Below are positions 1 to 6,530 of a stretch of 8,441 nt of DNA, piece by piece. The stretch covers positions 2,791 through 11,231 of the forward strand of contig JAHFEP010000064.1 in assembly GCA_023248415.1 (NCBI GenBank). Direction: 5' to 3'. Source of the stretch: Nitrospirota bacterium. Its GTDB lineage: Bacteria > Nitrospirota > CAKKRA01 > 9FT-COMBO-42-15. A program made the position numbers and the translations under genes. Under the pieces are notes generated by a model. The model saw only the letters and a list, made by a program, of their open reading frames with translations. It did not search any database and was not told where the DNA came from. Positions within the stretch are counted from its first letter, which is position 1. Each line of letters starts with the position of its first letter.

Positions 1-476
1 ACATCAAAGAGATGGTTGATGCTGTTATAGAATCGGGTCAGAATTATGTTGTTATTTATCCGAATAACGACCCTGGCTCCGAGATAATTTTTAATGAGTA
101 TAAAAGGCTTAATAACCTGACGAATTTCAGGGTTTACCCCTCCATTAAATTTGAAAAATTTTTAGTGCTTCTGAAGAACTGTAAATTTATAATAGGAAAC
201 TCAAGCGCAGGCATTCGTGAGGCGCCAATCTATTCCATCCCTACAATAAACATAGGAACCAGGCAACATAATAGATTTAACCATGAATCAATCTTTAATG
301 TTCAAGAAAAAAAAGAGCCAATTTTAAAAACCATAAATAATATTATGAATAATTCGTATAAATTCTCTCCAAGCTATTTCTTTGGTGATGGCAGCAGTAT
401 CTCAAAGTTTATGGAGACGCTGGAAAAACAGAGCCTCTGGGAAACGAAAACGCAAAAACAGTTTATTGATCTTTAA
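1..476 (+). CDS. Partial NeuC-type hydrolysing sugar-nucleotide 2-epimerase (C-terminal part)
   Basis: The reading frame is open from the window edge (first full codon at base 3) to TAA at 474-476, giving about 158 residues of a protein that usually has about 380. The true start lies upstream; the ATG at 12 is internal. The visible part is the C-terminal Rossmann-like lobe of the UDP-GlcNAc 2-epimerase/NeuC superfamily: YPNNDPGSE near its start, GNSSAGIREA (encoded around 198-227) and IPTINIGTRQ. The last two are the signature that holds the UDP portion of the substrate. The same blocks occur, with clear divergence, in the full-length NeuC at 5361-6518, so this is a paralogue and not a recent copy. 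Family members hydrolyse UDP-GlcNAc or UDP-2,4-diacetamido-trideoxyhexose with inversion at C2, giving the sugar for sialic or legionaminic acid synthesis. Which substrate is used here cannot be told. Matching NeuB or LegB/LegC partners may lie upstream. Confidence 0.88.
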   Translation, partial: IKEMVDAVIESGQNYVVIYPNNDPGSEIIFNEYKRLNNLTNFRVYPSIKFEKFLVLLKNCKFIIGNSSAGIREAPIYSIPTINIGTRQHNRFNHESIFNVQEKKEPILKTINNIMNNSYKFSPSYFFGDGSSISKFMETLEKQSLWETKTQKQFIDL

Positions 477-494
477 ATAGGACATATCCTCAAT

Positions 495-2054
495 ATGAAT
501 GTGATTTTTTTAACACAGAGTAACACTCTGTCGCTATTTTATAATTTACTAAAAACGTTCAGGGAGAAGACCGAAGTAGATAAGGTAGGATTTTATATAG
601 CAGATTCTAAATTTTATAATACCTTCCAGAAACAACATCCAGAAATATCTTCTAATAGTTTAGATCTCCTTAAAGAATGGGAAATAATTGGCAGGTCAAA
701 AAAAACCATGCCTGATATTGAACGTCTCAGAAGATATGAAAAAAGGCTCGGAGACCCTGTCCTATGGAACGCCCTGATAGCAGATCGTAGAATTTATTTG
801 GGGAAAAGGGCTATGATGGAACAGGATTATAATAGCAGATTCAACCATGAAAATATGTTGGCACTACTCCAGACAGGTTTGGATGAAATAGAGGGTATCT
901 TTGACCGTGTACAGCCAGATGTTGTAGTTGGGTTTATATGTGTAACAATAGGAGAATACCTGGCATACCTTGTAGCCAAGTCACGAAATATTCAATTCCT
1001 TAATCTACGGCCAACGAGGATTAGAAACTATTTCTTTGCAGGGGAAAGTGTCCTTGAACCATCAAGGCAGTTGGAAGAAATCTATCGCCGAATGCTATCA
1101 GAAGGAATTCCTGAGCATCTCCAGCAGGAGGTGTCCTCATATCTTTCAGAGGCGCGAAGAACCAACGCTATGTATGAAGGTGTCGTACCAGCCACCAACC
1201 CTCACGGCATGGGCTGGAAAGGGATTATCAAAGGAATGGTGTCAGCTGCTGTTAATCTTGGCGGTCTGTTAAAGGAATACTATGAATATAACTTCGGTAA
1301 ATATCGCCATGACAACCACTACCGCGGGGTCTTTTATAAGATATGGCTGAAGAATATTAAAAGGCCGGCGCGTATCAGATACGCTGATTTTTTTTTAAGG
1401 CGGCATTATATCAGCGCCGATAAGCTAAGGTTAATAGATTACGCCTTTTATCCACTCCACAAGGAACCGGAAGTGACGCTACTTGTATATGGCAGGCCTT
1501 ATCTGAACCAGATAGAGGTTGTCCGCAATTATGCCCGCAGCCTCCCTGTAGGGATGAAACTCGTTGTGAAGGAGCACCCTGCTGCTATAGGATACCGCCC
1601 GCTATCATACTACAAAAAACTTCTCGCAATCCCTAATGTTGTCCTGGCTCCGCCTGAGATAACAAGTCGTGAGCTTATTCAGAATGTCCGCATGGTAACT
1701 ATTATTGGCGGCTCTATAGGATTTGAGGCGCTCATAATGAAGAAGCCAGTAATCATCATTGGACATGCACCATTCAGTTTTCTTCCGGATACTATGATCC
1801 GTTATATTCAAAATATGGACAATCTTTCATGGGAAATAAAAGACCTTCTAAAAAATCATAATCATGACGAGGCTGCACTAATGGCTTATTTAGCTGCAGT
1901 AATAGATAGTTCGGTATCGGTCGATTTTTACTCTATTTTACTTGGCAAGAAAGGCGTATACAGGCCCAGCGGAGGTATAGAAAAGATAGATGACCAGTAT
2001 CAGAAGCAGATTGAGAGACTGTCTGAGTATATATTAAATAGAATAAAATGTTAA
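495..2054 (+). CDS. Capsule-type GT-B glycosyltransferase (KpsC/KpsS-like)
   Basis: This 519-residue cytosolic protein has no signal peptide or clear membrane segment. The N-terminal half has a Rossmann-like pattern, with QPDVVVGF at residue 140 followed by a helix and another beta strand (FLNL). The C-terminal half has KEHP at residues 359-362, then a Ser/Gly-rich turn with a conserved acid, GGSIGFEA at 405-412, and a PVIIIG strand. An HP motif followed by a GS...EA motif is typical of capsule synthesis proteins such as the Kdo transferases KpsC/KpsS and related CMP- or CDP-dependent transferases, where it contacts the nucleotide. A transferase using a CMP-activated acidic sugar would suit the CMP-sugar genes downstream, but that is inference. 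The ATG at 495 is preceded only by a weak AGGA with a long 12-base spacer. The gene contains an inverted repeat just inside the start and a hairpin plus T9 run at 1370-1396. Its middle is clearly richer in GC than its neighbours. The family is fairly certain; donor and acceptor are unknown. Confidence 0.72.
   Translation: MNVIFLTQSNTLSLFYNLLKTFREKTEVDKVGFYIADSKFYNTFQKQHPEISSNSLDLLKEWEIIGRSKKTMPDIERLRRYEKRLGDPVLWNALIADRRIYLGKRAMMEQDYNSRFNHENMLALLQTGLDEIEGIFDRVQPDVVVGFICVTIGEYLAYLVAKSRNIQFLNLRPTRIRNYFFAGESVLEPSRQLEEIYRRMLSEGIPEHLQQEVSSYLSEARRTNAMYEGVVPATNPHGMGWKGIIKGMVSAAVNLGGLLKEYYEYNFGKYRHDNHYRGVFYKIWLKNIKRPARIRYADFFLRRHYISADKLRLIDYAFYPLHKEPEVTLLVYGRPYLNQIEVVRNYARSLPVGMKLVVKEHPAAIGYRPLSYYKKLLAIPNVVLAPPEITSRELIQNVRMVTIIGGSIGFEALIMKKPVIIIGHAPFSFLPDTMIRYIQNMDNLSWEIKDLLKNHNHDEAALMAYLAAVIDSSVSVDFYSILLGKKGVYRPSGGIEKIDDQYQKQIERLSEYILNRIKC
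515..531 (+). repeat. Perfect inverted repeat near the 5' end of the capsule-type gene
   Basis: ACAGAGT (515-521) and ACTCTGT (525-531) are perfect reverse complements separated by AAC, so the RNA could form a 7-base-pair stem with a 3-base loop. It starts 20 bases after the ATG at 495, within the footprint of an initiating ribosome, and could lower translation. No T run follows directly, so it is not terminator-like. It may also be chance. Confidence 0.5.
1370..1396 (+). other. Intragenic hairpin followed by a T9 run
   Basis: GCGTATC (1370-1376) and GATACGC (1378-1384) are perfect reverse complements around one base; in RNA a 5-base-pair GCGTA/TACGC stem with a 5-base loop is realistic. Three bases later comes an unbroken run of nine T (1388-1396). 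The order resembles a weak intrinsic terminator, yet it lies in the middle of the open frame at 495-2054. A competing ATCAG/CTGAT stem overlaps it (1374-1388). The stem is short, so strong termination is not expected. Confidence 0.4.
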
Positions 2055-2065
2055 AGCCTCAGAAT

Positions 2066-2072
2066 AGGAGGT
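2066..2072 (+). promoter_or_regulatory. Strong Shine-Dalgarno site of the methyltransferase gene
   Basis: AGGAGGT lies six bases before the ATG at 2079 and is the most complete ribosome-binding site in the window; neighbouring genes have weak sites. CCTC at 2057-2060 can pair with GAGG at 2068-2071, a small hairpin that covers the site and that ribosomes ending at the upstream stop (2052-2054) would open. Confidence 0.7.
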
Positions 2073-2078
2073 AGCAGC

Positions 2079-2864
2079 ATGACACTTCTTCTAAAATACT
2101 TTTCCAGATTGCGACATCGAATTATTAAATTGATAGCGCGCTTTCATAACTGGAAATCTCTAGTCAGACTCAGGAACAACGAAGGATTATGGAGTACCCT
2201 TACAGAATATATACGATTGTCTCAATCAACAGGCAGTAGCTACTCGGATTATTGGGTTCTTTATAATTACATAAGGTTATATAAACCCCATGAAATCCTA
2301 GAATGTGGTACAGGTATAACAACAATTGTTATGGCGTATGCATTGATGGAAAATGAGAAACAAGAAACAAGAAATAAAAAAGGCCGTATAACTTCCATGG
2401 AAGATAAACAAGAATGGTATAAACTTGCTGTTAAATTAATGCCTGGGTATTTACAGCAATATGTTGATTTAGTCTACAGTGAAAAGACAGAATATTGTTA
2501 TTCAATATTTCGTGGAGTTGGTTATAAAAATATTCCTGATAGAAAGTATGATTTTGTATTTATTGATGGCCCAGGAACCATAGCCCCTTCAGATGGTACG
2601 AGGTCATTTGATTTTGATTATATAAATGTTGTTATGAAATCCGACAAACCGGTTTTTGGGATTGTCGACAAGAGAATGGGCACATGCTATGTACTGCAGA
2701 AGGTTTTCGGTGTTGATAAGGTCAAATACGATCCAAAGTGGGGCTTGGGTTTTGTTGGCCCTTGTACGAAGAACGATATAAAAACAAAAATCTCATCGGA
2801 ATCCTTTTCGCACTGCATACGAGTATTTTCAAAAAAAGAGCTAAATCTTCACATGGGGTTCTAA
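2079..2864 (+). CDS. Class I SAM-dependent methyltransferase
   Basis: This 261-residue protein has a typical SAM-binding fold. Motif I is ILECGTGITT (residues 73-82, with Glu75 and the GTG loop). An acidic residue after the second strand is at Glu108 (ITSMED), and YDFVFIDGP at 157-165 forms the fourth strand and active-site region. The pattern resembles the Methyltransf_24-type families common in glycan loci. The N-terminus (about residues 3-32) is rich in Arg and Lys, spaced with hydrophobic residues like an amphipathic helix, which could hold the enzyme at the membrane. Lying between two glycosyltransferase-like genes, it most plausibly O-methylates a sugar or a sugar-attached acyl group, but the substrate cannot be read from the sequence. 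The start is set by the best Shine-Dalgarno site in the window, AGGAGGT at 2066-2072, six bases upstream. Three 7-base tandem repeats at 2357-2377 encode the polar NEKQETRNKK stretch, which looks like a loop insertion between motif I and the next strand. Confidence 0.77.
   Translation: MTLLLKYFSRLRHRIIKLIARFHNWKSLVRLRNNEGLWSTLTEYIRLSQSTGSSYSDYWVLYNYIRLYKPHEILECGTGITTIVMAYALMENEKQETRNKKGRITSMEDKQEWYKLAVKLMPGYLQQYVDLVYSEKTEYCYSIFRGVGYKNIPDRKYDFVFIDGPGTIAPSDGTRSFDFDYINVVMKSDKPVFGIVDKRMGTCYVLQKVFGVDKVKYDPKWGLGFVGPCTKNDIKTKISSESFSHCIRVFSKKELNLHMGF
2357..2377 (+). repeat. Three tandem 7-base repeats inside the methyltransferase gene
   Basis: GAAACAA occurs at 2357-2363 and again at 2364-2370, and a third unit GAAATAA (one change) fills 2371-2377, followed by an A run. 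Seven is not a multiple of three, so gaining or losing one unit would shift the reading frame of the methyltransferase. The encoded stretch (about residues 93-101) is polar and looks like a surface loop, so it may be tolerated as an insertion. Confidence 0.85.
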
Positions 2865-2871
2865 CAAGATC

Positions 2872-4311
2872 ATGAGTAAACAAAAACAGACACTATTCAT
2901 AGCAGTTGAGCAGGGTTTTGCATCAAGGTATTTGCTGCGGACAGATATTTTTAAGGTTTTAAAAAACTCAGGGGCCAGAATTGTTATACTCACCCCTAAT
3001 GCAGATGAAGAATATTTTGTTAAGGAATTTAAAGATGATAATGTTTTTATAGAGCCGATTAACTTAAAGGCATATAAAGAATATAGCAGGGGCAAAGTCC
3101 AAACATTCCTTCATCAGGTACGATGGTTTGTTATGAATGGCAATATGGATTTGCATACAGTTAATATGAGATACAATATTCATAAAAATATAAGGAAGAA
3201 AGGCACTTTAAAACGGAAAATATATAATTCTTTCTTTGATCTTTGCGTTTTTATCCTTAGAAAATCAAAAATGCTAAGACAATTAGAAATAAAACTTGAA
3301 AGCAGGTTTTTTACCCCAACAATTCATGCGCATCTTTTTAAAAAATATCAACCAGACAAATTCCTTATCACAAGCATTGGTTATTTTGGTTTTGACCATT
3401 ATTTGATGCGGGAGGCTAAAGCCCACGGTGCGAAGATTATTAGTGTCATTCTGAGCTGGGACAATACGAGCAGTAAGGGAATGCCGGGCGCTATAGTAGA
3501 CCATGTCATTGCCTGGTCAGAAACAATGAAAGAAGAGTTGATTGGATATTTAGATGTCAGACCAGATAAGATATTTGTTGGCGGTATTGCCTATTTTGAT
3601 TATCATTATAGAAAAGAAAATTTCTGGGCGAAAGATAAATTGTATTCCTATTTTGAACTTAATCCTGACAGGAAAATAATTTTTTTTGCCCCCAAGTCAC
3701 CCAATAAATATCCATGGAACCCAGATATTGTAGAATCAATTGCAAAGGCAATAGGGGAAGACCGTTTTGTCTATCCCTGTCAGCTTTTAGTCAGGCTACA
3801 CCCATTGAATTTTAGGGTTAAAGACGGGAATTTTCGCTTTAAAGAGGATACATATAGACACATGGCGCTGAAAGAGAAATATAAACATCTTTATTATGAT
3901 ATACCAGAGATTTTATCTAAAAGATTGCCTATGGATATGCCAAGCAATGAAATGTTTAAAATAAGTGCAATTTTAAGCAATGCTGATATAATGTTAAGCT
4001 ATTTTTCAACAATGATGCTTGAGGCAAGTATATTCAATCTACCGATAATCAATGTGGCATTTTATGCGCATAATATGTATTTAGATAAAAAGGATTTGCA
4101 GGTTATTCAAAGCCCGCACATAAGGCGGATTCTTGAAACAAGCAATATACTTACTGCATATAACATAGATGAGTTGGTTGATGGTGTAAATGCTTATCTT
4201 AAAAATAGAGAATTAGATGCTGCTGGCAGGAAAGCTCTCTGGATGAAAGAATGTTCATACAATGCAGGTTATGCCGGAGGAGAGATTGGAGAATTTATCT
4301 TTCAGCTTTAA
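2872..4311 (+). CDS. GT-B-like glycosyl/glycerophospho-transferase for surface polysaccharide
   Basis: This 479-residue protein has a two-lobed GT-B-like layout. The N-lobe has QPDKFLITS at residue 160 and SWDNTSSKG at 195-203, a block I associate with CDP-glycerol glycerophosphotransferase-like and related polysaccharide proteins. The C-lobe has LLVRLHP at 305-311 and LSYFSTMMLEA at 375-385, giving the HP plus Ser-Ser/Thr...Glu-Ala pair expected to bind the nucleotide diphosphate or monophosphate part of a donor. It shares this architecture with the protein at 495-2054, but the spacings differ, so they are distant relatives at most. The expected role is transfer of an activated sugar or glycerol phosphate to a surface glycan; donor and acceptor are unknown. 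The ATG lies 7 bases after the methyltransferase stop with no good Shine-Dalgarno site, so translation is probably coupled. The gene is very AT-rich: bases 3181-3300 have about 24% G+C by hand count. Confidence 0.65.
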   Translation: MSKQKQTLFIAVEQGFASRYLLRTDIFKVLKNSGARIVILTPNADEEYFVKEFKDDNVFIEPINLKAYKEYSRGKVQTFLHQVRWFVMNGNMDLHTVNMRYNIHKNIRKKGTLKRKIYNSFFDLCVFILRKSKMLRQLEIKLESRFFTPTIHAHLFKKYQPDKFLITSIGYFGFDHYLMREAKAHGAKIISVILSWDNTSSKGMPGAIVDHVIAWSETMKEELIGYLDVRPDKIFVGGIAYFDYHYRKENFWAKDKLYSYFELNPDRKIIFFAPKSPNKYPWNPDIVESIAKAIGEDRFVYPCQLLVRLHPLNFRVKDGNFRFKEDTYRHMALKEKYKHLYYDIPEILSKRLPMDMPSNEMFKISAILSNADIMLSYFSTMMLEASIFNLPIINVAFYAHNMYLDKKDLQVIQSPHIRRILETSNILTAYNIDELVDGVNAYLKNRELDAAGRKALWMKECSYNAGYAGGEIGEFIFQL

Positions 4312-4332
4312 ACAGACATCTAAAAAGACAAA

Positions 4333-5364
4333 ATGAATAACTTTACATTTAATCGCAAATTTTCTTTTGGCGGCCGTGAGATTGGTTTGAATTGTCCAGT
4401 CTTTATCATTGCAGAGGCAGGTGTTGCACACTTTGGCTCTATAGAGAAGGCCAAGAGATTGGTTGATCTTGCAAAAGAAGCAGGCGCTGATGCTGTAAAA
4501 TTTCAAATATTCAAAACAGATGAGTTGATTTCATCTGAATCTGCTGAATGGAAAAATCGCCTGCGGCCTAAGGAGCTTCCATATGAGGCATTCAAAGATA
4601 TTCAAACATATTGTAGCAAAAAAAACATCACCTTTCTTTGCACCGCCCATGATGAGTCAAGCCTGAAATTTCTTGATACCCTTAATGTACCTGCATATAA
4701 AATAGGCTCAGGCGAGGTGGCTAACTGGGTCTTTATAGAAAAGATTGCAGCAAGAAAAAAACCTGTAATTCTCTCAACAGGGATGTATAATTTAGAGGAT
4801 ATAGGCGATGCGCTTAAGATTTTTGAAAAAACTGGAAGTCCAGATGTCGCTGTGTTACATTGTGTAACCAGTTATCCTGCTTTACCATCAGAGGTAAATC
4901 TCCGAGCTATGGATACCATCAGGGAGACTTATGGCGTTATTGTTGGTTATTCAGACCACACGCAGGGTTTTCATTTCCCGCTTGCGGCAGTAGCACGAGG
5001 TGCTTACATTATTGAAAAACATATATCGCTGGATTTTAATGTGCCTGATGCACAGGACTGGAAGGTTTCGTGTGGGCCCGAAGATTTTTCAATTATGGTA
5101 CAGCAGATAAGGGATATAGAGGCCGGGTTGGGTTCTGGCATAAAAGTTCCTTCAGAATCTGAAAGATTAAGTATAAATTGGGCACGTAAGAGCCTTGTAG
5201 CAACAGAAGATATTATGGAAGGAGAAACGATAGACTTAAAAAAACTTAATGCAAAACGTCCTGGATTTGGTATAATGCCAGCCGATATAGATAAGGTTAT
5301 CGGGAAAAAGGCAAATAGGAAGATCAAAAAGGATACACTAATTAAATGGGAGCATTTAAAGTGA
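4333..5364 (+). CDS. neuB: N-acetylneuraminate synthase family protein (NeuB-type)
   Basis: It condenses a ManNAc-type sugar with phosphoenolpyruvate to give a nine-carbon 2-keto acid (nonulosonic acid) in the cytosol. The 343 residues match the family length. The TIM-barrel synthase domain shows IIAEAGVAH at residues 25-33 (Glu28, His33), VKFQ after the next strand, YKIGSGE, LSTGM, YSDHT with His209, and EKH with His230. The 21-residue distance between the last two histidines equals that of the metal ligands His215 and His236 of Neisseria NeuB. The C-terminal antifreeze-like SAF domain is present with the KRPGFGI motif. Two sites differ from common NeuB: the usual NHNG is AHFG, and the usual PDH loop after EKH is replaced by a longer PDAQDWKVS. 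This suggests a subgroup that may use another sugar. The gene starts 21 bases after the upstream gene with only a weak A-rich ribosome site, and its last bases overlap neuC. Whether the product is Neu5Ac, legionaminic acid or another nonulosonate is not determined. Confidence 0.93.
   Translation: MNNFTFNRKFSFGGREIGLNCPVFIIAEAGVAHFGSIEKAKRLVDLAKEAGADAVKFQIFKTDELISSESAEWKNRLRPKELPYEAFKDIQTYCSKKNITFLCTAHDESSLKFLDTLNVPAYKIGSGEVANWVFIEKIAARKKPVILSTGMYNLEDIGDALKIFEKTGSPDVAVLHCVTSYPALPSEVNLRAMDTIRETYGVIVGYSDHTQGFHFPLAAVARGAYIIEKHISLDFNVPDAQDWKVSCGPEDFSIMVQQIRDIEAGLGSGIKVPSESERLSINWARKSLVATEDIMEGETIDLKKLNAKRPGFGIMPADIDKVIGKKANRKIKKDTLIKWEHLK
5348..5352 (+). promoter_or_regulatory. Shine-Dalgarno site deciding the GTG start of neuC
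   Basis: GGGAG lies eight bases before GTG at 5361, within the last codons of neuB. The GTG overlaps the neuB stop codon TGA as GTGA, a usual sign of coupled translation of consecutive pathway enzymes. It supports GTG over the ATG at 5346. Confidence 0.65.
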
Positions 5365-6518
5365 AAAAACGTAAAGTATGCGTCATAATTACTACGCGCG
5401 GCAACTATGCCAAAATGAAATCAGTAATCCATGCTATTTCTGCACAGCCGGAGCTTGAACTTCAGCTTATTGTGGGAGGCGGTGCAGTTCTCCCAAAATA
5501 CGGGAATATTATAAGGTCTATAAACAGCAGTGATTTGAAAATAGACCGTGTCATCCATTTTTTGGTTGAGGGTGAGAACCCTATAACCATGGCAAAATCT
5601 GCAGGTTTAGCTGTTACTGAGTTCAGCACAGCCTTTGAGAACCTTCAGCCAGATGTGGTAATGGTTATTGCTGACCGTTTTGAATGTTTGTCTATTGCTA
5701 TGGCTGCGAGTTATATGAATATTTCTTTGGCTCATATAGAAGGGGGTGAGGTTTCAGGCTCCATTGATGAAAGTGTGCGGCACGCTATTACTAAACTTTC
5801 TCATCTGCATTTTCCTGCTACTAAAAAGGCAGCCGAACGTATAGAGAGATTAGGAGAAGATCCTAAAACAATTTTTCCTGTTGGCTGTACAAGCCTTGAC
5901 ATAATTGCAAGTATGGATTTAACAAACCTTAAACCTATAATGGAATTAGAGGAAAAGAGTGGGGTAGGTATTACTGTAGACTTAACGAAACCTTATCTTG
6001 TGGTAATACAACACCCAGTGACAACTGAATATGAACAAAGCTTACAGCATGTTAATGAAACTATCATGGCCATTGATTCTTTAAGTATGGGAACTATCTG
6101 GATTTGGCCTAATATGGATGCTGGCTCAGATGGTATTTCAAAGGGCCTTCGTGTATTTCGGGAGACTAAGAGGCCGCAACATGTTCATTTCTTTAAAAGT
6201 CTGCCAATTGAATACTATGCTCCACTCCTGAGGAATGCAGCTTGTATCGTAGGAAATTCAAGCAGTGGTATCCGGGAGGCTGCTTTTATAGGGATTCCGA
6301 CTGTTAATATCGGTTCGAGACAGTCTGGACGGGAGCGGGGGAAGAATGTGATAGACGTAGGCTATGATTGTATAGAAATAGAGAAGGGAATCCGTAAACA
6401 GATTGAACATGGTAAATATGAACCAGATTATATTTATGGAGATGGAAAGGCGGGGCAGAAGATTGCAGAAACCCTCAAATATTTTGAATTTAAACTCCAG
6501 AAAAGGATAAGTTATTAA
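5361..6518 (+). CDS. neuC: Hydrolysing UDP-N-acetylglucosamine 2-epimerase (NeuC-type)
   Basis: It releases UDP from UDP-GlcNAc or a related UDP-sugar and inverts C2, giving the ManNAc-type substrate of NeuB. With the GTG start the protein has 385 residues, normal for the family. Numbered from there, TTRGNY lies at 11-16, ADRFE at 104-108 (Asp105, Glu108), HIEGGEVSGSIDE at 125-137 (Glu130), RH at 140-141, QHP at 217-219 (the His equivalent to the active-site His of WecB-type epimerases) and GNSSSGIREA at 298-307. I chose GTG at 5361 over the in-frame ATG at 5346. It has GGGAG at 5348-5352 eight bases upstream, overlaps the neuB stop in the classical GTGA manner, and gives the usual KKRKVCVI beginning. 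The ATG would overlap neuB by 19 bases and has only a distant AAGGA. TTRGNYAKMKS replaces the common SRADYG block, which suggests a subgroup matched to this NeuB. Confidence 0.92.
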   Translation: MKKRKVCVIITTRGNYAKMKSVIHAISAQPELELQLIVGGGAVLPKYGNIIRSINSSDLKIDRVIHFLVEGENPITMAKSAGLAVTEFSTAFENLQPDVVMVIADRFECLSIAMAASYMNISLAHIEGGEVSGSIDESVRHAITKLSHLHFPATKKAAERIERLGEDPKTIFPVGCTSLDIIASMDLTNLKPIMELEEKSGVGITVDLTKPYLVVIQHPVTTEYEQSLQHVNETIMAIDSLSMGTIWIWPNMDAGSDGISKGLRVFRETKRPQHVHFFKSLPIEYYAPLLRNAACIVGNSSSGIREAAFIGIPTVNIGSRQSGRERGKNVIDVGYDCIEIEKGIRKQIEHGKYEPDYIYGDGKAGQKIAETLKYFEFKLQKRISY

Positions 6519-6523
6519 GAGGA
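6519..6523 (+). promoter_or_regulatory. Shine-Dalgarno site deciding the TTG start of the dehydrogenase
   Basis: GAGGA immediately follows the neuC stop and is seven bases before TTG at 6531, an ideal distance. The next in-frame ATG at 6540 is 16 bases away, too far for this site, so TTG is the better start although it is a rare codon for initiation. Confidence 0.55.
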
Positions 6524-6530
6524 TATTAGT

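Noticed and set aside
1036..1272. A 78-codon plus-strand open frame inside the capsule-type gene
   Set aside because: It is a shifted frame inside a long, well-supported coding region, and no protein family is recognisable in it.
3680..3687. T8 run, and similar A8 runs at 307-314, 698-705 and 4618-4625, as phase-variation tracts
   Set aside because: Runs of eight are expected by chance in AT-rich coding sequence, and all are read through in an intact frame; only the T9 run beside a hairpin was kept.
5004..5327. A 107-codon open frame on the minus strand
   Set aside because: It lies fully opposite neuB, whose protein motifs are unmistakable, and its own translation shows no recognisable motif; it mirrors the coding strand's composition.
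5346..5363. ATG at 5346 as the start of neuC
   Set aside because: It would overlap neuB by 19 bases and lacks a well-placed ribosome site; GTG at 5361 has GGGAG at a good distance and a 4-base GTGA overlap.
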